A stretch of 64,000 nucleotides of DNA from Limnohabitans sp. MMS-10A-192 (GCF_003063335.1 NZ_NERX01000007.1:1-64000); one strand, 5' to 3'. Shown: positions 1 to 8,221, numbered from the stretch's first letter. Notes: generated by a model not told the origin, from the letters alone. Made by a program: numbers and translations.

Positions 1-37
1 CAAAACGAAAGGGGGCAAAAGCACCGAGCAGCTAAAC

Positions 38-46
38 TTATCCACA
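38..46 (+). promoter_or_regulatory. Single DnaA-box-like 9-mer
   Basis: The sequence TTATCCACA is an exact match to the consensus DnaA box. Only one copy is visible here. A lone 9-mer can occur by chance, so this is not an origin call. It lies just upstream of a broken ORF in an AT-richer accessory region, where a plasmid- or phage-type replication remnant would be conceivable. Confidence 0.25.
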
Positions 47-89
47 ACCGAATAAGCCAATTCTTTAAAAACCAGTGGCTCAATATTCG

Positions 90-538
90 ATGCAAACACT
101 GGCTCAGTTTGACTGGCTAATCAACACACTGCACTCAAGCCCGGATGGTCATTCAAGGCCTTTCTGACACAGCAAGCCGAAGCGGCCGGTCTTTGGACTG
201 AAAAAGTTGATGGCTTCATTGCACGAGCATTTGGCAGCTACATGTTCTATCAAATCCTTATGCGCAGTGCCCTGCGTGTTGATGGCAACAGCAAGCCAGT
301 TCATTGCTTCGTGCTCGATCACGAGATCGCAATGGGATTGATGGATTTCTTTGACGCACGTGCCCAGATCAAACAGATCAGTCCTTTTGCTTTAACCTGC
401 ATGAACAAGGCCCCTCGCAAGAAGACCAAGATCGCCATGACACCAGCAGAAAAGCAAAAGCGATACAGGCAACGCAAGGCCACACAGGCCAAGATGTCTG
501 CAACATCAAGGGGTGTTGATTCCCCCGATAAAACATGA
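90..538 (+). pseudogene. Frameshifted hypothetical gene
   Basis: An ATG at 90 opens a frame (MQTLAQFDWLINTLHSSPDG...) that stops at 165-167. The -1 frame is open from 113 to the stop at 536-538 and continues plausibly as GWSFKAFLTQQAEAAGLW. Adding one G to the CCCGG run at 140-144 would join the two into one protein of about 149 residues. A shorter intact ORF starts at the ATG at 242 (98 aa). The C-terminal part contains a basic stretch, TPAEKQKRYRQRK, of a kind common in small DNA-associated or phage/plasmid proteins. I do not recognise the family. This is either a decayed gene or a sequencing error in a short G run. Confidence 0.45.
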
Positions 539-585
539 CCGTTACTTTTTTCTCTTATATAGCTTTATAGAGATTTTCGTAACGG
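539..585 (+). terminator. Imperfect stem-loop directly after the broken gene
   Basis: Arms CCGTTAC (539-545) and GTAACGG (579-585) are perfectly complementary. The AT-rich interior contains further partly complementary sequence (TCTCTTATA against TATAGAGA). It begins at the base after the TGA at 536-538, so it may act as a transcription terminator or mRNA end, although no classical U-tract follows the outer stem. Confidence 0.35.
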
Positions 586-605
586 AATTTGACTTGTGAT
601 TTGCA

Positions 606-669
606 GATGTATGTGTGAGATGTGTGATGTGACAGATCAGATGTCGTGTGAGGTGATCTGGTGTTGCGT
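606..669. repeat. Degenerate GTGTGA/GATGTG-rich direct repeats
   Basis: Short imperfect repeats built from GTGTGA, GATGTG and GTGATCTG follow one another. They lie in the roughly 290-bp stretch between the broken gene and the DUF6641-like gene, which otherwise contains no convincing ORF. The function is unknown. Iteron-like or simple low-complexity sequence are both possible, and the repeat period is not regular enough to decide. Confidence 0.3.
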
Positions 670-877
670 GAACTGATTGAAGCTCAGTGCTACTGCCACT
701 TATGAATGGAATGTGTCCGCGAAGCGATCCACTAAACAAGACAGAATGGGAAGTAACGCATTGAAGCTCAAATGACCAGAAACCCGCCAACTTGATGGGA
801 CACCAAACAGCCTCGGTTGCTCAATCCATAATGCCGAAAATAAAGTTGTGGACATCAACAACACACAGGAGTAATTG

Positions 878-1315
878 ATGTCCGCACTCACAACATTGAA
901 GCTGAGCACAGCTAAGAAATCCCAAGCAATGACACCCGCTGTTCATCGCCGTTTGAAGTTGGGCAAGAAGATTTGGGAGCAGATCGAGCTTGCAAAAGCC
1001 ACAAGCGCTGGGGGCACATACACAGTGCGCCGCTTCAAGACTGTTCGCGATGAAGAGGGCAATAGCCGCAGCGTTGAATTGCCCAAAAAAGTTCGGCAAT
1101 GGTGGTGGATCACAACGGATGGCAAGTTGGCCATGAACATTCGCTATGGCAGTCGCGTTATTGATCTGGCCAAGGGCAAGTCATCCATCGAAATGGCCAC
1201 TGTGGATGACTTGGTGCCAACGCTTGAATTGGTCAAGAAGGCCGTGGAAGCAGGGGAGTTGGATGCGCAGATCGAAGCGGCCAGCATCAAGCTTCGAGAG
1301 GGCTTTGGCAAGTGA
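878..1315 (+). CDS. DUF6641-like hypothetical protein
   Basis: This is a 145-residue protein beginning MSALTTLKLSTAKK. ATG 878 is preferred over the in-frame TTG at 875 because AGGAG at 867-871 sits six bases upstream of it. From memory it resembles the DUF6641 family: an N-terminal 'LxTLKL.AAKK' opening, a central WWW followed by a 'YGSRVIDLAKGKSSIE' segment, and a C-terminal helical 'VEAGELDAQIEA' segment. The biochemical role of this family is unknown. I believe members are frequent in Burkholderiales accessory regions and prophages, which fits the AT-richer context. Neighbours are a frameshifted ORF upstream and a small lysine-rich ORF downstream. No enzymatic motif is visible. Confidence 0.6.
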   Translation: MSALTTLKLSTAKKSQAMTPAVHRRLKLGKKIWEQIELAKATSAGGTYTVRRFKTVRDEEGNSRSVELPKKVRQWWWITTDGKLAMNIRYGSRVIDLAKGKSSIEMATVDDLVPTLELVKKAVEAGELDAQIEAASIKLREGFGK

Positions 1316-1381
1316 TGGCCTGATTGATGCACTGTGGTTGTCGTTTTAAACGTCAATCGCAGTGCTGCTGATAAATACTTG

Positions 1382-1591
1382 ATGCGATTTTATGAATTCA
1401 AACCCGTCAAACACATCAAGCCCTTAAGCCCACCAGAAGCCCGCCTGCACAAGCTAAAACACTCGGCTGAGCTGGCCAAGTCTGCCGTCAAGACCGAAAA
1501 AGACTTCCAGAAGCGTCAGAAAGCTTTGGTCAAACAGATCAAGCAGCAGGGCAAGGGGCGACCGACCAACAATCCCAATCAAACCTTGTGA
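1382..1591 (+). CDS. Small Lys-rich hypothetical protein
   Basis: This is a 69-residue, strongly basic, helix-prone protein (MRFYEFKPVKHIKPLSPPEARLH...). It ends in a Gln/Lys-rich stretch and GRPTNNPNQTL. The start at ATG 1382 is chosen from the coherent N-terminus; an in-frame GTG at 1334 would add 16 residues, and neither start has a strong Shine-Dalgarno sequence. It follows the DUF6641-like gene on the same strand with a 66-bp gap and may be co-transcribed. I do not recognise a family. The basic composition would fit a nucleic-acid-binding accessory protein, but this is speculation. Confidence 0.45.
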   Translation: MRFYEFKPVKHIKPLSPPEARLHKLKHSAELAKSAVKTEKDFQKRQKALVKQIKQQGKGRPTNNPNQTL

Positions 1592-1760
1592 TTCGGAAAA
1601 ACCGCATCAAAACCTTGGTTTCTTAAAGAAAGAACTGGCCTTTCTTTGTACACCATTCTTTTGGGGACGACAGGCATAGCTGTGATGGGTCGCGGCCAAA
1701 TTTTGATTGATTCTTGAGTAGCACGTTGTAGAAAAATCCAGCGGATTCCATGTACTGAAC

Positions 1761-2513
1761 TCAAACAGGCCCTTTCGCTTTATTGACTGCGCCAATAAGT
1801 TTTGCCAAATTTTTTGTGTGCGGAGCGTAGATATCCTCAAGTACACGCTCCAAGATATCGAACATATTGAAGACATCTTTTTTTTCAATCACACCAGCAT
1901 GAGAGCCTGCATTACCTAGCCACTTAGCTGCTTTTAATGCTTGGCCTTGCTCAGGATGATTTTTTTCAAAAATTTCAATACGCATGTGTAGACTTAATCT
2001 TTCACGCCCGTTCTTTCCTTTTTTCGTTTTGGGGACTTTCAGTACATCAAGGAGACGCTCAACTGCTGATCTCAAGTGATTCGCTGATGATGCTGCATCA
2101 CCCCAGAGTGATACAGCTGCGATTTTTAGTTCGTTTGTTACAGACTCAGGACACTTTTTCGGCAGAGGAATAATGGGAGGGGAGGGGTTAACGTAAGTAG
2201 GGAAATACCGGTCTTCATATTCAATCTCTTGAGCTTCCCAATTAGGGACTTCGATGACTTTGCCGATACCAGCAACTACCGATGTTTCTTGACACTCATT
2301 GTTATCACATTTAACGATTGCAACGAATCTGGTAATGATCCAGTCATAGTCAAACGCCTCTTCTTTATAGGCTTGGTTAGTGTCACCACTAAACTTTTTA
2401 TGCAATGTTTCCGGCATAAGTCGAAGGTGTCCACCATTACAACGCGGGCAACGCCAGTTAGGTGCACGTGATTCGGATAATGGTTCATCAAAAAGAGTTC
2501 GATCAACTGGCAT
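1761..2513 (-). CDS. DUF4145 domain-containing protein
   Basis: This is a 250-residue soluble protein. The N-terminus has a zinc-ribbon-like pair of knuckles (CPRC near residue 22, and a second CxxxxC in CDNNEC near residue 70). The C-terminal half has the helical DUF4145 pattern: 'AAVSLWGDAASSANHLRSAVERLLD', then 'LSLHMRIEIFEK', then 'KAAKWLGNAGSHAG'. The molecular function of DUF4145 is unknown. Members are often fused to or encoded beside restriction-modification and other defence genes, so a defence or DNA-processing role is plausible, but no partner is visible here. The gene stands alone on the minus strand in the AT-richer island. Confidence is good for the family and low for function. 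Confidence 0.65.
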   Translation of the reverse strand: MPVDRTLFDEPLSESRAPNWRCPRCNGGHLRLMPETLHKKFSGDTNQAYKEEAFDYDWIITRFVAIVKCDNNECQETSVVAGIGKVIEVPNWEAQEIEYEDRYFPTYVNPSPPIIPLPKKCPESVTNELKIAAVSLWGDAASSANHLRSAVERLLDVLKVPKTKKGKNGRERLSLHMRIEIFEKNHPEQGQALKAAKWLGNAGSHAGVIEKKDVFNMFDILERVLEDIYAPHTKNLAKLIGAVNKAKGPV

Positions 2514-2831
2514 ACATCAGCCTCTTAGTTCTTGGCAGAGAAATGTGCAAAATATTCACTAGCACCACACATCATCAAGCGGTTGGTCATCAACATCTGG
2601 AATTTGACGAAAATTTTCTAGCTGATTTGATGGCCAAGCACGTGAGCCAGCGAGGACACCTCAAGCAGCCAACCTTGACCACAGCGTCAGATCAATATTC
2701 ACGAAAATTCAGCTGTGAACCGACAAAAGTTCCCTGATAATGCCATTCGCGATCTCAATTACCTCTTACTCGGCCTAGAATTTGGATTATAGATATTCGA
2801 ATCTACGAATCAGCCAAGAATCTATTCAATC
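2514..2831. other. Intergenic stretch without a convincing gene
   Basis: This 318-bp AT-rich gap separates the DUF4145 gene from two small exported-protein genes. A plus-strand frame is open from inside the DUF4145 gene to 2737, but it resembles no family I know and has no clear start. Short palindromic bits occur around ATATTCGAAT near 2791. Nothing else is supported. Confidence 0.4.
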
Positions 2832-3158
2832 TCAAGGTTTACATTGCAGGACAAGGTGAAGCCAAATTTTCGGATCATCAGTGGTGGGAAAGAGCATTGC
2901 TGTTTCAGAATAGCAATCAAGACCAAGAGCGACCCCACTTTTGGCGAAACAGGTCACACTCACTCGATCAAGTTCTTTTTCTTTTATAGGCCAAAATGTG
3001 CACTTGTCCCAACCTCGAATCCTTGATATATCAATATTGAAAGACTCGTATCGCCCGGCATGTTTCACAATATTTCCAGAAAATGACAGTTGCAAAGTTG
3101 GCCAAGCCCAGCTCGATATTGAAAGGGTTGTTAAAAATAGTGCTATTATGAATTTCAT
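2832..3158 (-). CDS. Small secreted hypothetical protein
   Basis: This is a 108-residue protein with a clear Sec signal peptide (MKFIIALFLTTLSISSWAWP, cleavage probably after the Ala of SWA). The mature part of about 90 residues has four cysteines (CTFWPI, VTCFAK, LDCYSE, LQCKP), so one or two disulfides in the periplasm are likely. I do not recognise the family. It lies 18 bp downstream of a small lipoprotein gene on the same strand, and the two probably share a transcript. The base composition is AT-richer than the main part of the window. Confidence 0.5.
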   Translation of the reverse strand: MKFIIALFLTTLSISSWAWPTLQLSFSGNIVKHAGRYESFNIDISRIRGWDKCTFWPIKEKELDRVSVTCFAKSGVALGLDCYSETAMLFPTTDDPKIWLHLVLQCKP

Positions 3159-3176
3159 GAAGTTGAATAACTAAAA

Positions 3177-3524
3177 TTACCGCTTGGCGTAACCCATATT
3201 TGACATGCAACCATACACATGTCCAAATCTTTTGTAGTGATTACTATCTTCTGTATTGCCTTCGAGAATTATTGAAGGATTGGTTCGGCAATTAATACTT
3301 GAGGAAGATCCAGAGCAGTATGTAGAACCATTAATTATCTGCGTAGGATTTTTTATAAAACTGGGAGGGTATAAAGTTAACGCTTCATCGCTGCATCGAT
3401 TAAGATTTGACTGAGTTGTCAATGGATGATCCCCTGCACGAGTCCAAGAACTAGCAAGAAATGGTGAGCTTGCACATGCGGTCAATGTAATGCAGTAAAT
3501 TAAAATATTTAATTTTTTTATCAT
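3177..3524 (-). CDS. Small lipoprotein
   Basis: This is a 115-residue protein starting MIKKLNILIYCITLTACASSP. It has a short signal peptide with an LTAC lipobox, so it is predicted to be acylated on the cysteine and membrane anchored. The start at 3524 is preferred because GGAAAG lies just upstream and the signal peptide then begins normally; an upstream in-frame start at 3587 would bury it. The mature region has several cysteines and ends VYGCMSNMGYAKR, a 'C..MGY' ending seen in assorted small proteobacterial lipoproteins. No functional family was identified. It appears to be the first gene of a two-gene unit with the secreted protein downstream. Confidence 0.5.
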   Translation of the reverse strand: MIKKLNILIYCITLTACASSPFLASSWTRAGDHPLTTQSNLNRCSDEALTLYPPSFIKNPTQIINGSTYCSGSSSSINCRTNPSIILEGNTEDSNHYKRFGHVYGCMSNMGYAKR

Positions 3525-3593
3525 TGGTAACTTTCCGTAGATCAATACAACGATGCTATCGCCAAAAAATGTGTTGTCAATCTGCAAAGACCA

Positions 3594-3815
3594 TCAAACC
3601 CAACCCTGCCGCCACACGCTGTCGTCCTGCAGCTCACGCCAAGCAATCACTTGCGCTGCCTTTGAAAAAACCGCTTCGATTTCCACCAACTCAATCGGAT
3701 CGGTGGGCTGCTCGGGTTGGATCACCCGGCTGACCAAAAAGTGCTTTTGTTTGGCCACGGGTTTCACCGCCGTCCACTTGGTCAGCAGCAGTTTTTTGGG
3801 GTTCAGCGGGTTCAT
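3594..3815 (-). CDS. TIGR02450-family Trp-rich small protein
   Basis: This is a 73-residue protein matching the TIGR02450 pattern: MNPLNPKKLLLTKWTAVKP at the start, a central 'KQKHFLVSRVI', and 'IEAVFSKAAQVIAWRELQDDSVWRQGW' near the end. The conserved tryptophans give the family its description. Its function is not established. The ATG at 3815 overlaps the stop of the upstream lytic transglycosylase gene by four bases (ATGA), so the two are translationally coupled. It marks the right boundary of the AT-richer island, since base composition and gene type become typical of the rest of the window from here on. Confidence 0.75.
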   Translation of the reverse strand: MNPLNPKKLLLTKWTAVKPVAKQKHFLVSRVIQPEQPTDPIELVEIEAVFSKAAQVIAWRELQDDSVWRQGWV

Positions 3816-4951
3816 GGCTTGCTTTGCACTTCACGCGCCACCGCATCGGCCAGATCGATCACCGCCATGGCGTAGTAGCTGCTCCAGTTGTACCGGGTGA
3901 TCGCATAGAAGTTTTCTGTGCCCGCCACATAGCTTGGGGCGTTGCTGCCATTGCGCAGTTCGATCAGAGCCAGGGGCCCGGGGTGCGCCAAGGCCGCGCC
4001 ATTCAGGCCTGCGCCTTTGGCGGTGAAGCTGGCCACGCTGAAGGTGGGCAGGATGTCGGGTGCCAACAGGCTGTCCATGTCGGTTTGGGCGCTCAGGCTC
4101 ACCGGGTAGTGCGTGGGCATGCCGGTGCGCCATTGAAAGGCTTTGAAGTAATTGGCCACTGAGCCAATCGCATCTGCGGTGCTGCCAAACAGGTCGATGC
4201 GGCCGTCGCCGTCAAAGTCCACCGCGTATTTGGCCCAACTGGATGGCATGAACTGTGGCAAGCCCATGGCACCGGCATAGCTGCCGCGAATCGCCAAGGG
4301 GTCTGCGCCGCTGCGCGCACTCAGTACCAAAAAGTGCTCCAGCTCGCTGCGGAAAAATGCCTGCCTTTCCGTGGCACGGGGGTGAGCCTGCGGGAAATGA
4401 AAGGCCAAGGTGCCCAGTGCATCCACCAAACGGAAGTTGCCGGTGTTTTGGCCATACAGGGTCTCTACGCCGATGATGCCGACCACGATGGCGGCGGGTA
4501 CGCCAAATTCCCGTTCGGCCCTCTCAAGGGTGCTTTGGTGTTTGCGCCAAAATCGTGCGCCGGCTTGGATGCGTGTGGGCTCTATGAAGCGGGCGCTGTA
4601 CGCAGACCAGTCTTTCGCCGTGGGTGAGGCGGGGGGCAGAACCAGTTTTTCCACCAAGGGCAGGCGTTGGGCGTGTGCCATTGTTCTTTGCAGCCACGAA
4701 GGGTCCAGTTGCAAGCGTGCTGCCGCTTCCTGGGCCCAGGCCATCACATGGATGTCATCGCTGAGGGGGGAGCCTGTGTGCTTCGTGCTGGGTTTGGCGT
4801 TGTGTGATTTGCCAGATTTGGCGTGCGTGCTGTTGTGTGGGGCCTTTTGGGCCAAGGCTGGGGGCGAGGTCAAAAACAGGGCTGCGCAAAGGCCGCCGAT
4901 GAGGGGCAGTTGTTTGAGACTTGGATGGCGCAATGGCGTTTCAAAATGCAT
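3812..4951 (-). CDS. mltB: Lytic murein transglycosylase, MltB family
   Basis: This 379-residue enzyme cleaves the MurNAc-GlcNAc bond of peptidoglycan to form 1,6-anhydroMurNAc ends. A signal peptide with an AxA-type site (PPALA-Q near residue 35) and no convincing lipobox predicts a soluble periplasmic form rather than the lipoprotein found in E. coli. A Lys/Ser/His-rich linker follows to about residue 66. The catalytic domain contains GVETLYGQNTG with the expected catalytic Glu at residue 163, then GSYAGAMGLPQFMPSSW and the DFDGDGRIDLF segment. The C-terminal NFYAITRYNWSSYYAMAV is typical of the family. It is divergent from the histone-deacetylase-like gene and coupled to the TIGR02450 gene. 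Confidence 0.88.
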   Translation of the reverse strand: MHFETPLRHPSLKQLPLIGGLCAALFLTSPPALAQKAPHNSTHAKSGKSHNAKPSTKHTGSPLSDDIHVMAWAQEAAARLQLDPSWLQRTMAHAQRLPLVEKLVLPPASPTAKDWSAYSARFIEPTRIQAGARFWRKHQSTLERAEREFGVPAAIVVGIIGVETLYGQNTGNFRLVDALGTLAFHFPQAHPRATERQAFFRSELEHFLVLSARSGADPLAIRGSYAGAMGLPQFMPSSWAKYAVDFDGDGRIDLFGSTADAIGSVANYFKAFQWRTGMPTHYPVSLSAQTDMDSLLAPDILPTFSVASFTAKGAGLNGAALAHPGPLALIELRNGSNAPSYVAGTENFYAITRYNWSSYYAMAVIDLADAVAREVQSKP

Positions 4952-5091
4952 GCAGGCAGTTTAATGGCCGCCGGGCATGATTTGGCTCAGACTTGTGCAA
5001 GATGGCGCGTGATAAGCTGGGCCATCAATTCGAAAAATTCAAGAAAAGCAACAGTCCCGAGGGACTCCGCTTTGGCAGAAAGACAAGCCGT

Positions 5092-6045
5092 ATGGGCGCT
5101 ACAGGTTATTTCACTCACCCCCAGTGCATGAAGCACGAGATGGGCGCTGGCCACCCCGAATGCCCCGAGCGGCTCAGTGCCATTGAGGACCGCTTGTTGA
5201 TCACCGGTCTGGACATGGCTTTGCAGCGCCGCGAGGCGGGACCGGCCGCACTGGCCGACATCGAGCTGGCCCATGGGCGCATGCACGTGGCCGCCCTGCG
5301 TGGCTTGAGTGACAACTTGCGCGACGACATGGCCGCCGGAGGCCCCAGCCATACCGCGCTGGATTCGGACACCTCGATCAACGTGCACACCTGGGATGCC
5401 GCCTTGGTTTCTGCGGGCGCGGCCATCGAGGCGACAGACGCCGTCATGGCGGGCGAATTGGAAAACGCCTTCTGCGCCACCCGCCCGCCGGGCCACCACG
5501 CTTGCCGCGACAAGGCCATGGGCTTTTGCTTTTTCAACAACGTGGCCATTGCGGCCAAGCACGCGGTGGAGCGCCACGGCCTGAAACGTGTGGCGATTGT
5601 CGACTTTGATGTGCACCACGGCAATGGCACCGAAGACATTGTGGCCGGAGATGAGCGGATCTTGATGGTCAGCTTTTTTCAGCACCCTTTTTACCCCGAG
5701 GGCGGCTCGCAATCGACCGCATCCAATCTGCTGAACTTGCCGGTGCCGGCCTACACCCGTGGCATGGACATTCGCGAGCTGGTCGACATGATGTGGATGC
5801 CCAGGCTGGAAGCGCACAAGCCCGAGCTGATTTTCATCAGTGCCGGTTTTGATGCCCACCGCGAAGACGATATGGGGCAAATGGGCCTGGTCGAGCAAGA
5901 CTACGCTTGGATCACCCAGCGCATCAAGGATGTGGCCCTGCGCCATGCCCAGGGGCGCATCGTCAGTTGCCTGGAAGGCGGCTACAGCCTCAGCGCTCTG
6001 AGCCGCAGCGTGGAAGCGCATTTGAGGGTTCTGGCGGACGTGTGA
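5092..6045 (+). CDS. Histone deacetylase family protein (acetylpolyamine amidohydrolase-like)
   Basis: This is a 317-residue zinc amidohydrolase of the arginase/deacetylase fold. Visible motifs are GHPECPERL near residue 20, the His-His pair in RPPGHHA (residues 135-136), the metal-binding DFDVHHGNG (Asp173, His175) and SAGFDAHREDD with the third metal ligand. EGGYSL carries the usual active-site Tyr. Bacterial members deacetylate small acetylated amines or acetyl-lysine, and the substrate here is unknown. ATG 5092 gives the normal family N-terminus (MGATGYFTHP). In-frame ATG 5002 and TTG 4993 would add a Lys-rich extension that I regard as non-native. It is divergent from mltB, with the crotonase gene 52 bp downstream. 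Confidence 0.85.
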   Translation: MGATGYFTHPQCMKHEMGAGHPECPERLSAIEDRLLITGLDMALQRREAGPAALADIELAHGRMHVAALRGLSDNLRDDMAAGGPSHTALDSDTSINVHTWDAALVSAGAAIEATDAVMAGELENAFCATRPPGHHACRDKAMGFCFFNNVAIAAKHAVERHGLKRVAIVDFDVHHGNGTEDIVAGDERILMVSFFQHPFYPEGGSQSTASNLLNLPVPAYTRGMDIRELVDMMWMPRLEAHKPELIFISAGFDAHREDDMGQMGLVEQDYAWITQRIKDVALRHAQGRIVSCLEGGYSLSALSRSVEAHLRVLADV

Positions 6046-6097
6046 GCGGCTGCCCAGCTTGCCGCAGGCCAGCCCTTCTTTGTGCACAATCGAGTGC

Positions 6098-6892
6098 ATG
6101 AACTCACCAGCTGAAAACACCAACATCTTGCTGCACGAGCGCGATGCGCGCGGCGTGCACCGACTCACCCTCAACAGCCCCGCCAGCTTCAACACTCTGG
6201 GCGAGGCCATGCTGGAGGCCTTGCAAAGCGCGTTCCATCAGATTGCGCAAGACGCCGATGCGCGTGTCGTGGTCTTGGGGGCGACAGGCAAAGCTTTTTG
6301 CGCAGGCCACAACCTCAAGGAAATGCGTGCTCAGCCTGAGCTGGCGTATTACCAAAAGCTGTTTGCCCAGTGCACGCGCATGATGCTGTCCATTCAAAAC
6401 TTGCCCGTGCCTGTGATCGCCAGAGTCCAAGGCGTGGCGACGGCGGCGGGTTGCCAGTTGGTGGCGCAATGTGATTTGGCGGTGGCCGCGCAGGGCGTTC
6501 AGTTTGGCGTCAATGGCATCGATGTCGGCTTGTTTTGCGCCACACCCAGCGTGCCGCTGGTGCGCAATATGCACGCCAAACAGGCCATGGAAATGTTGCT
6601 CACGGGCGGCTTTGTTTCGGCCGATGAGGCTTGCCAGCGCGGTTTGATCAATCGCGTGTCGCCACCGCAGGAGCTGGATGCCCGTGTGGATGAATTGGTG
6701 AATGCGATCCTGGCTAAACCCCGTGAAGCGGTGCGCATGGGCAAGCAGTTGTTTTACACGCAGCGCGAGATGGGCATCGAGGCGGCCTACCAGTTGGCCG
6801 GTCAAACCATGGCTTGCAACATGGTGCACGAGGTGGCGCAAGAGGGCGTTCAGGCCTTCATTGAGAAAAGGGATCCCTCATGGCGAATCTGA
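6098..6892 (+). CDS. Enoyl-CoA hydratase/isomerase family protein, ECHDC3-like
   Basis: This is a 264-residue crotonase-fold protein. The oxyanion-hole segment AFCAGHNLKEM is present near residue 70. In the hydratase pattern the two catalytic glutamates fall 20 residues apart, but here the corresponding positions read Gln120 (GVATAAGCQLVAQCD) and Gly140 (FGVNGIDVG). The protein therefore resembles ECHDC3-type members, and ordinary enoyl-CoA hydratase activity is doubtful. ATG 6098 is chosen over an in-frame TTG at 6059. Its 3' end overlaps the MscS gene by 13 bases, suggesting one transcript. Acyl-CoA binding is likely, but the reaction is unknown. Confidence 0.8.
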   Translation: MNSPAENTNILLHERDARGVHRLTLNSPASFNTLGEAMLEALQSAFHQIAQDADARVVVLGATGKAFCAGHNLKEMRAQPELAYYQKLFAQCTRMMLSIQNLPVPVIARVQGVATAAGCQLVAQCDLAVAAQGVQFGVNGIDVGLFCATPSVPLVRNMHAKQAMEMLLTGGFVSADEACQRGLINRVSPPQELDARVDELVNAILAKPREAVRMGKQLFYTQREMGIEAAYQLAGQTMACNMVHEVAQEGVQAFIEKRDPSWRI

Positions 6893-8154
6893 AAACCGTC
6901 CATGTGGCCGATCCCATGGCCTGGTTGGACTCCTTGGCTCGCCCAGAGTCATTGCAGGCATTGGCTGCCTTTGCCCTGTGTTTGTTTTTGGCCTGGATCA
7001 TGGTTTGGGGTTTGCGGCGTTTGCTTCGCGGCCATGAGCTGAAGATTTTGCTGGGACACCAGTTGGTGGATGGGGTCTTGTTTCCCATCTTGTTGCTGGG
7101 CCTGACCTTTGTGGCGCGTACGCTGTTGACAGAGGATCATCCGCTTGCCGTGTTTGATATTTTGCTGCCCGTTTGCACATCTTTGGCCGTGATTCGCCTT
7201 GGGGTGAAGGTGCTCCAGGTGGCTTTTTCCGGTGCCGTCTTTGTGCGGGCGTTGGAGCGCACCATTTCGTGGCTGGCTTGGGCTTGTGTGGTTTTGTGGG
7301 TCACGGGCATCTTGCCCTTGGTGCTGGGTGAGCTCGACCAGATCCATTGGAAGTTGGGAGGCACCTTGGTCTCGGTGCGCACTTTGATCGAAGGCGCATT
7401 GACTGCCGGTGCTGTGCTGATCGTGGTGTTGTGGATTTCGGCGGCCATCGAAGCGCGCTTGCTCAAGTCGGCCACGGGCAGTGACTTGTCCTTGCGCAAA
7501 GTCATCAGCAACACCGTGCGAGCCATGCTCATGTTTGTGGGCTTGCTGATGGCGCTGTCTTCCGTGGGCATTGATTTGACGGCCTTGTCGGTGCTGGGCG
7601 GCGCTGTTGGCGTGGGCATTGGCTTCGGTCTGCAAAAGCTCGCGGCCAACTACGTCAGTGGTTTTGTGATCCTGGCCGAGCGCAGTGTGCGCATTGGCGA
7701 TACGGTCAAAGTCGATGGCTTTGAAGGCCGGATCACAGACATCAAGGCCCGCTACACCGTGATTCGATCGCCCAATGGCCGTGAGTCCATCGTGCCCAAC
7801 GAGTTGATGATCACCCAGCGCGTGGAGAACATGACCTTGAGTGACGCCAAACTGGCACAGACAGTGATTGTGCTGGTGGCCTACGATTCACCGGTCGATC
7901 AGGTCATCGGCCTTTTGTTGCAGGCGTGCTCGTCACAAGAGCGTGTCCTGGCTGATCCCGCCCCTTCTGTCGCTTTGTCAGCCTTTGGCGCTGATGGACT
8001 GGAATTCACGGTCAGTTATTGGTTTGAAGACCCTGCCAGTGGTTTGCTCAATTTGAAGTCCGACATTCATCTGGCCATCTTGAAAGCCCTGAAGGCACAC
8101 CAGATCGAAATTCCTTATCCACAGCGTGTGGTGCACCTGCAATCTCCCCCCTGA
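6880..8154 (+). CDS. MscS-family mechanosensitive ion channel
   Basis: This is a 424-residue inner-membrane protein with about five to six N-terminal hydrophobic segments. They are followed by the pore-lining TM3 pattern GGAVGVGIGFGLQKLAANYVSG (residues about 238-260), with the Gly/Ala ridge of MscS. The cytoplasmic beta domain follows ('SVRIGDTVKVDGFEGRITDIKARYTVIRSPNGRESIVPN'). The extra N-terminal helices make it larger than E. coli MscS (286 aa). It gates under membrane tension to release solutes during hypo-osmotic shock. The start overlaps the end of the crotonase gene. A bidirectional terminator follows at 8181. Confidence 0.88.
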   Translation: MANLKTVHVADPMAWLDSLARPESLQALAAFALCLFLAWIMVWGLRRLLRGHELKILLGHQLVDGVLFPILLLGLTFVARTLLTEDHPLAVFDILLPVCTSLAVIRLGVKVLQVAFSGAVFVRALERTISWLAWACVVLWVTGILPLVLGELDQIHWKLGGTLVSVRTLIEGALTAGAVLIVVLWISAAIEARLLKSATGSDLSLRKVISNTVRAMLMFVGLLMALSSVGIDLTALSVLGGAVGVGIGFGLQKLAANYVSGFVILAERSVRIGDTVKVDGFEGRITDIKARYTVIRSPNGRESIVPNELMITQRVENMTLSDAKLAQTVIVLVAYDSPVDQVIGLLLQACSSQERVLADPAPSVALSAFGADGLEFTVSYWFEDPASGLLNLKSDIHLAILKALKAHQIEIPYPQRVVHLQSPP

Positions 8155-8174
8155 TGCCAATTGGAGAGCGTCAG

Positions 8175-8205
8175 AAAAAAGGCTCGCCTGTGGCGAGCCT
8201 TTTTC
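8175..8205. terminator. Bidirectional rho-independent terminator
   Basis: A perfect 8-bp stem GGCTCGCC (8181-8188) / GGCGAGCC (8192-8199) has a TGT loop. It is flanked by an A-run at 8175-8180 and a T-run at 8200-8204, so it can serve both the MscS gene (plus) and the convergent TRAP operon (minus). Confidence 0.9.
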
Positions 8206-8221
8206 TTGGGCATGTTTTCGT

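Noticed and set aside
2462..2737. 91-codon plus-strand frame between the DUF4145 and secreted-protein genes
   Set aside because: No family recognised, and it begins inside the DUF4145 gene with no ribosome binding site.
4993..5091. N-terminal extension of the histone-deacetylase-like gene
   Set aside because: The extension is Lys-rich and outside the family's usual start at MGATGYF. No ribosome binding site supports it.
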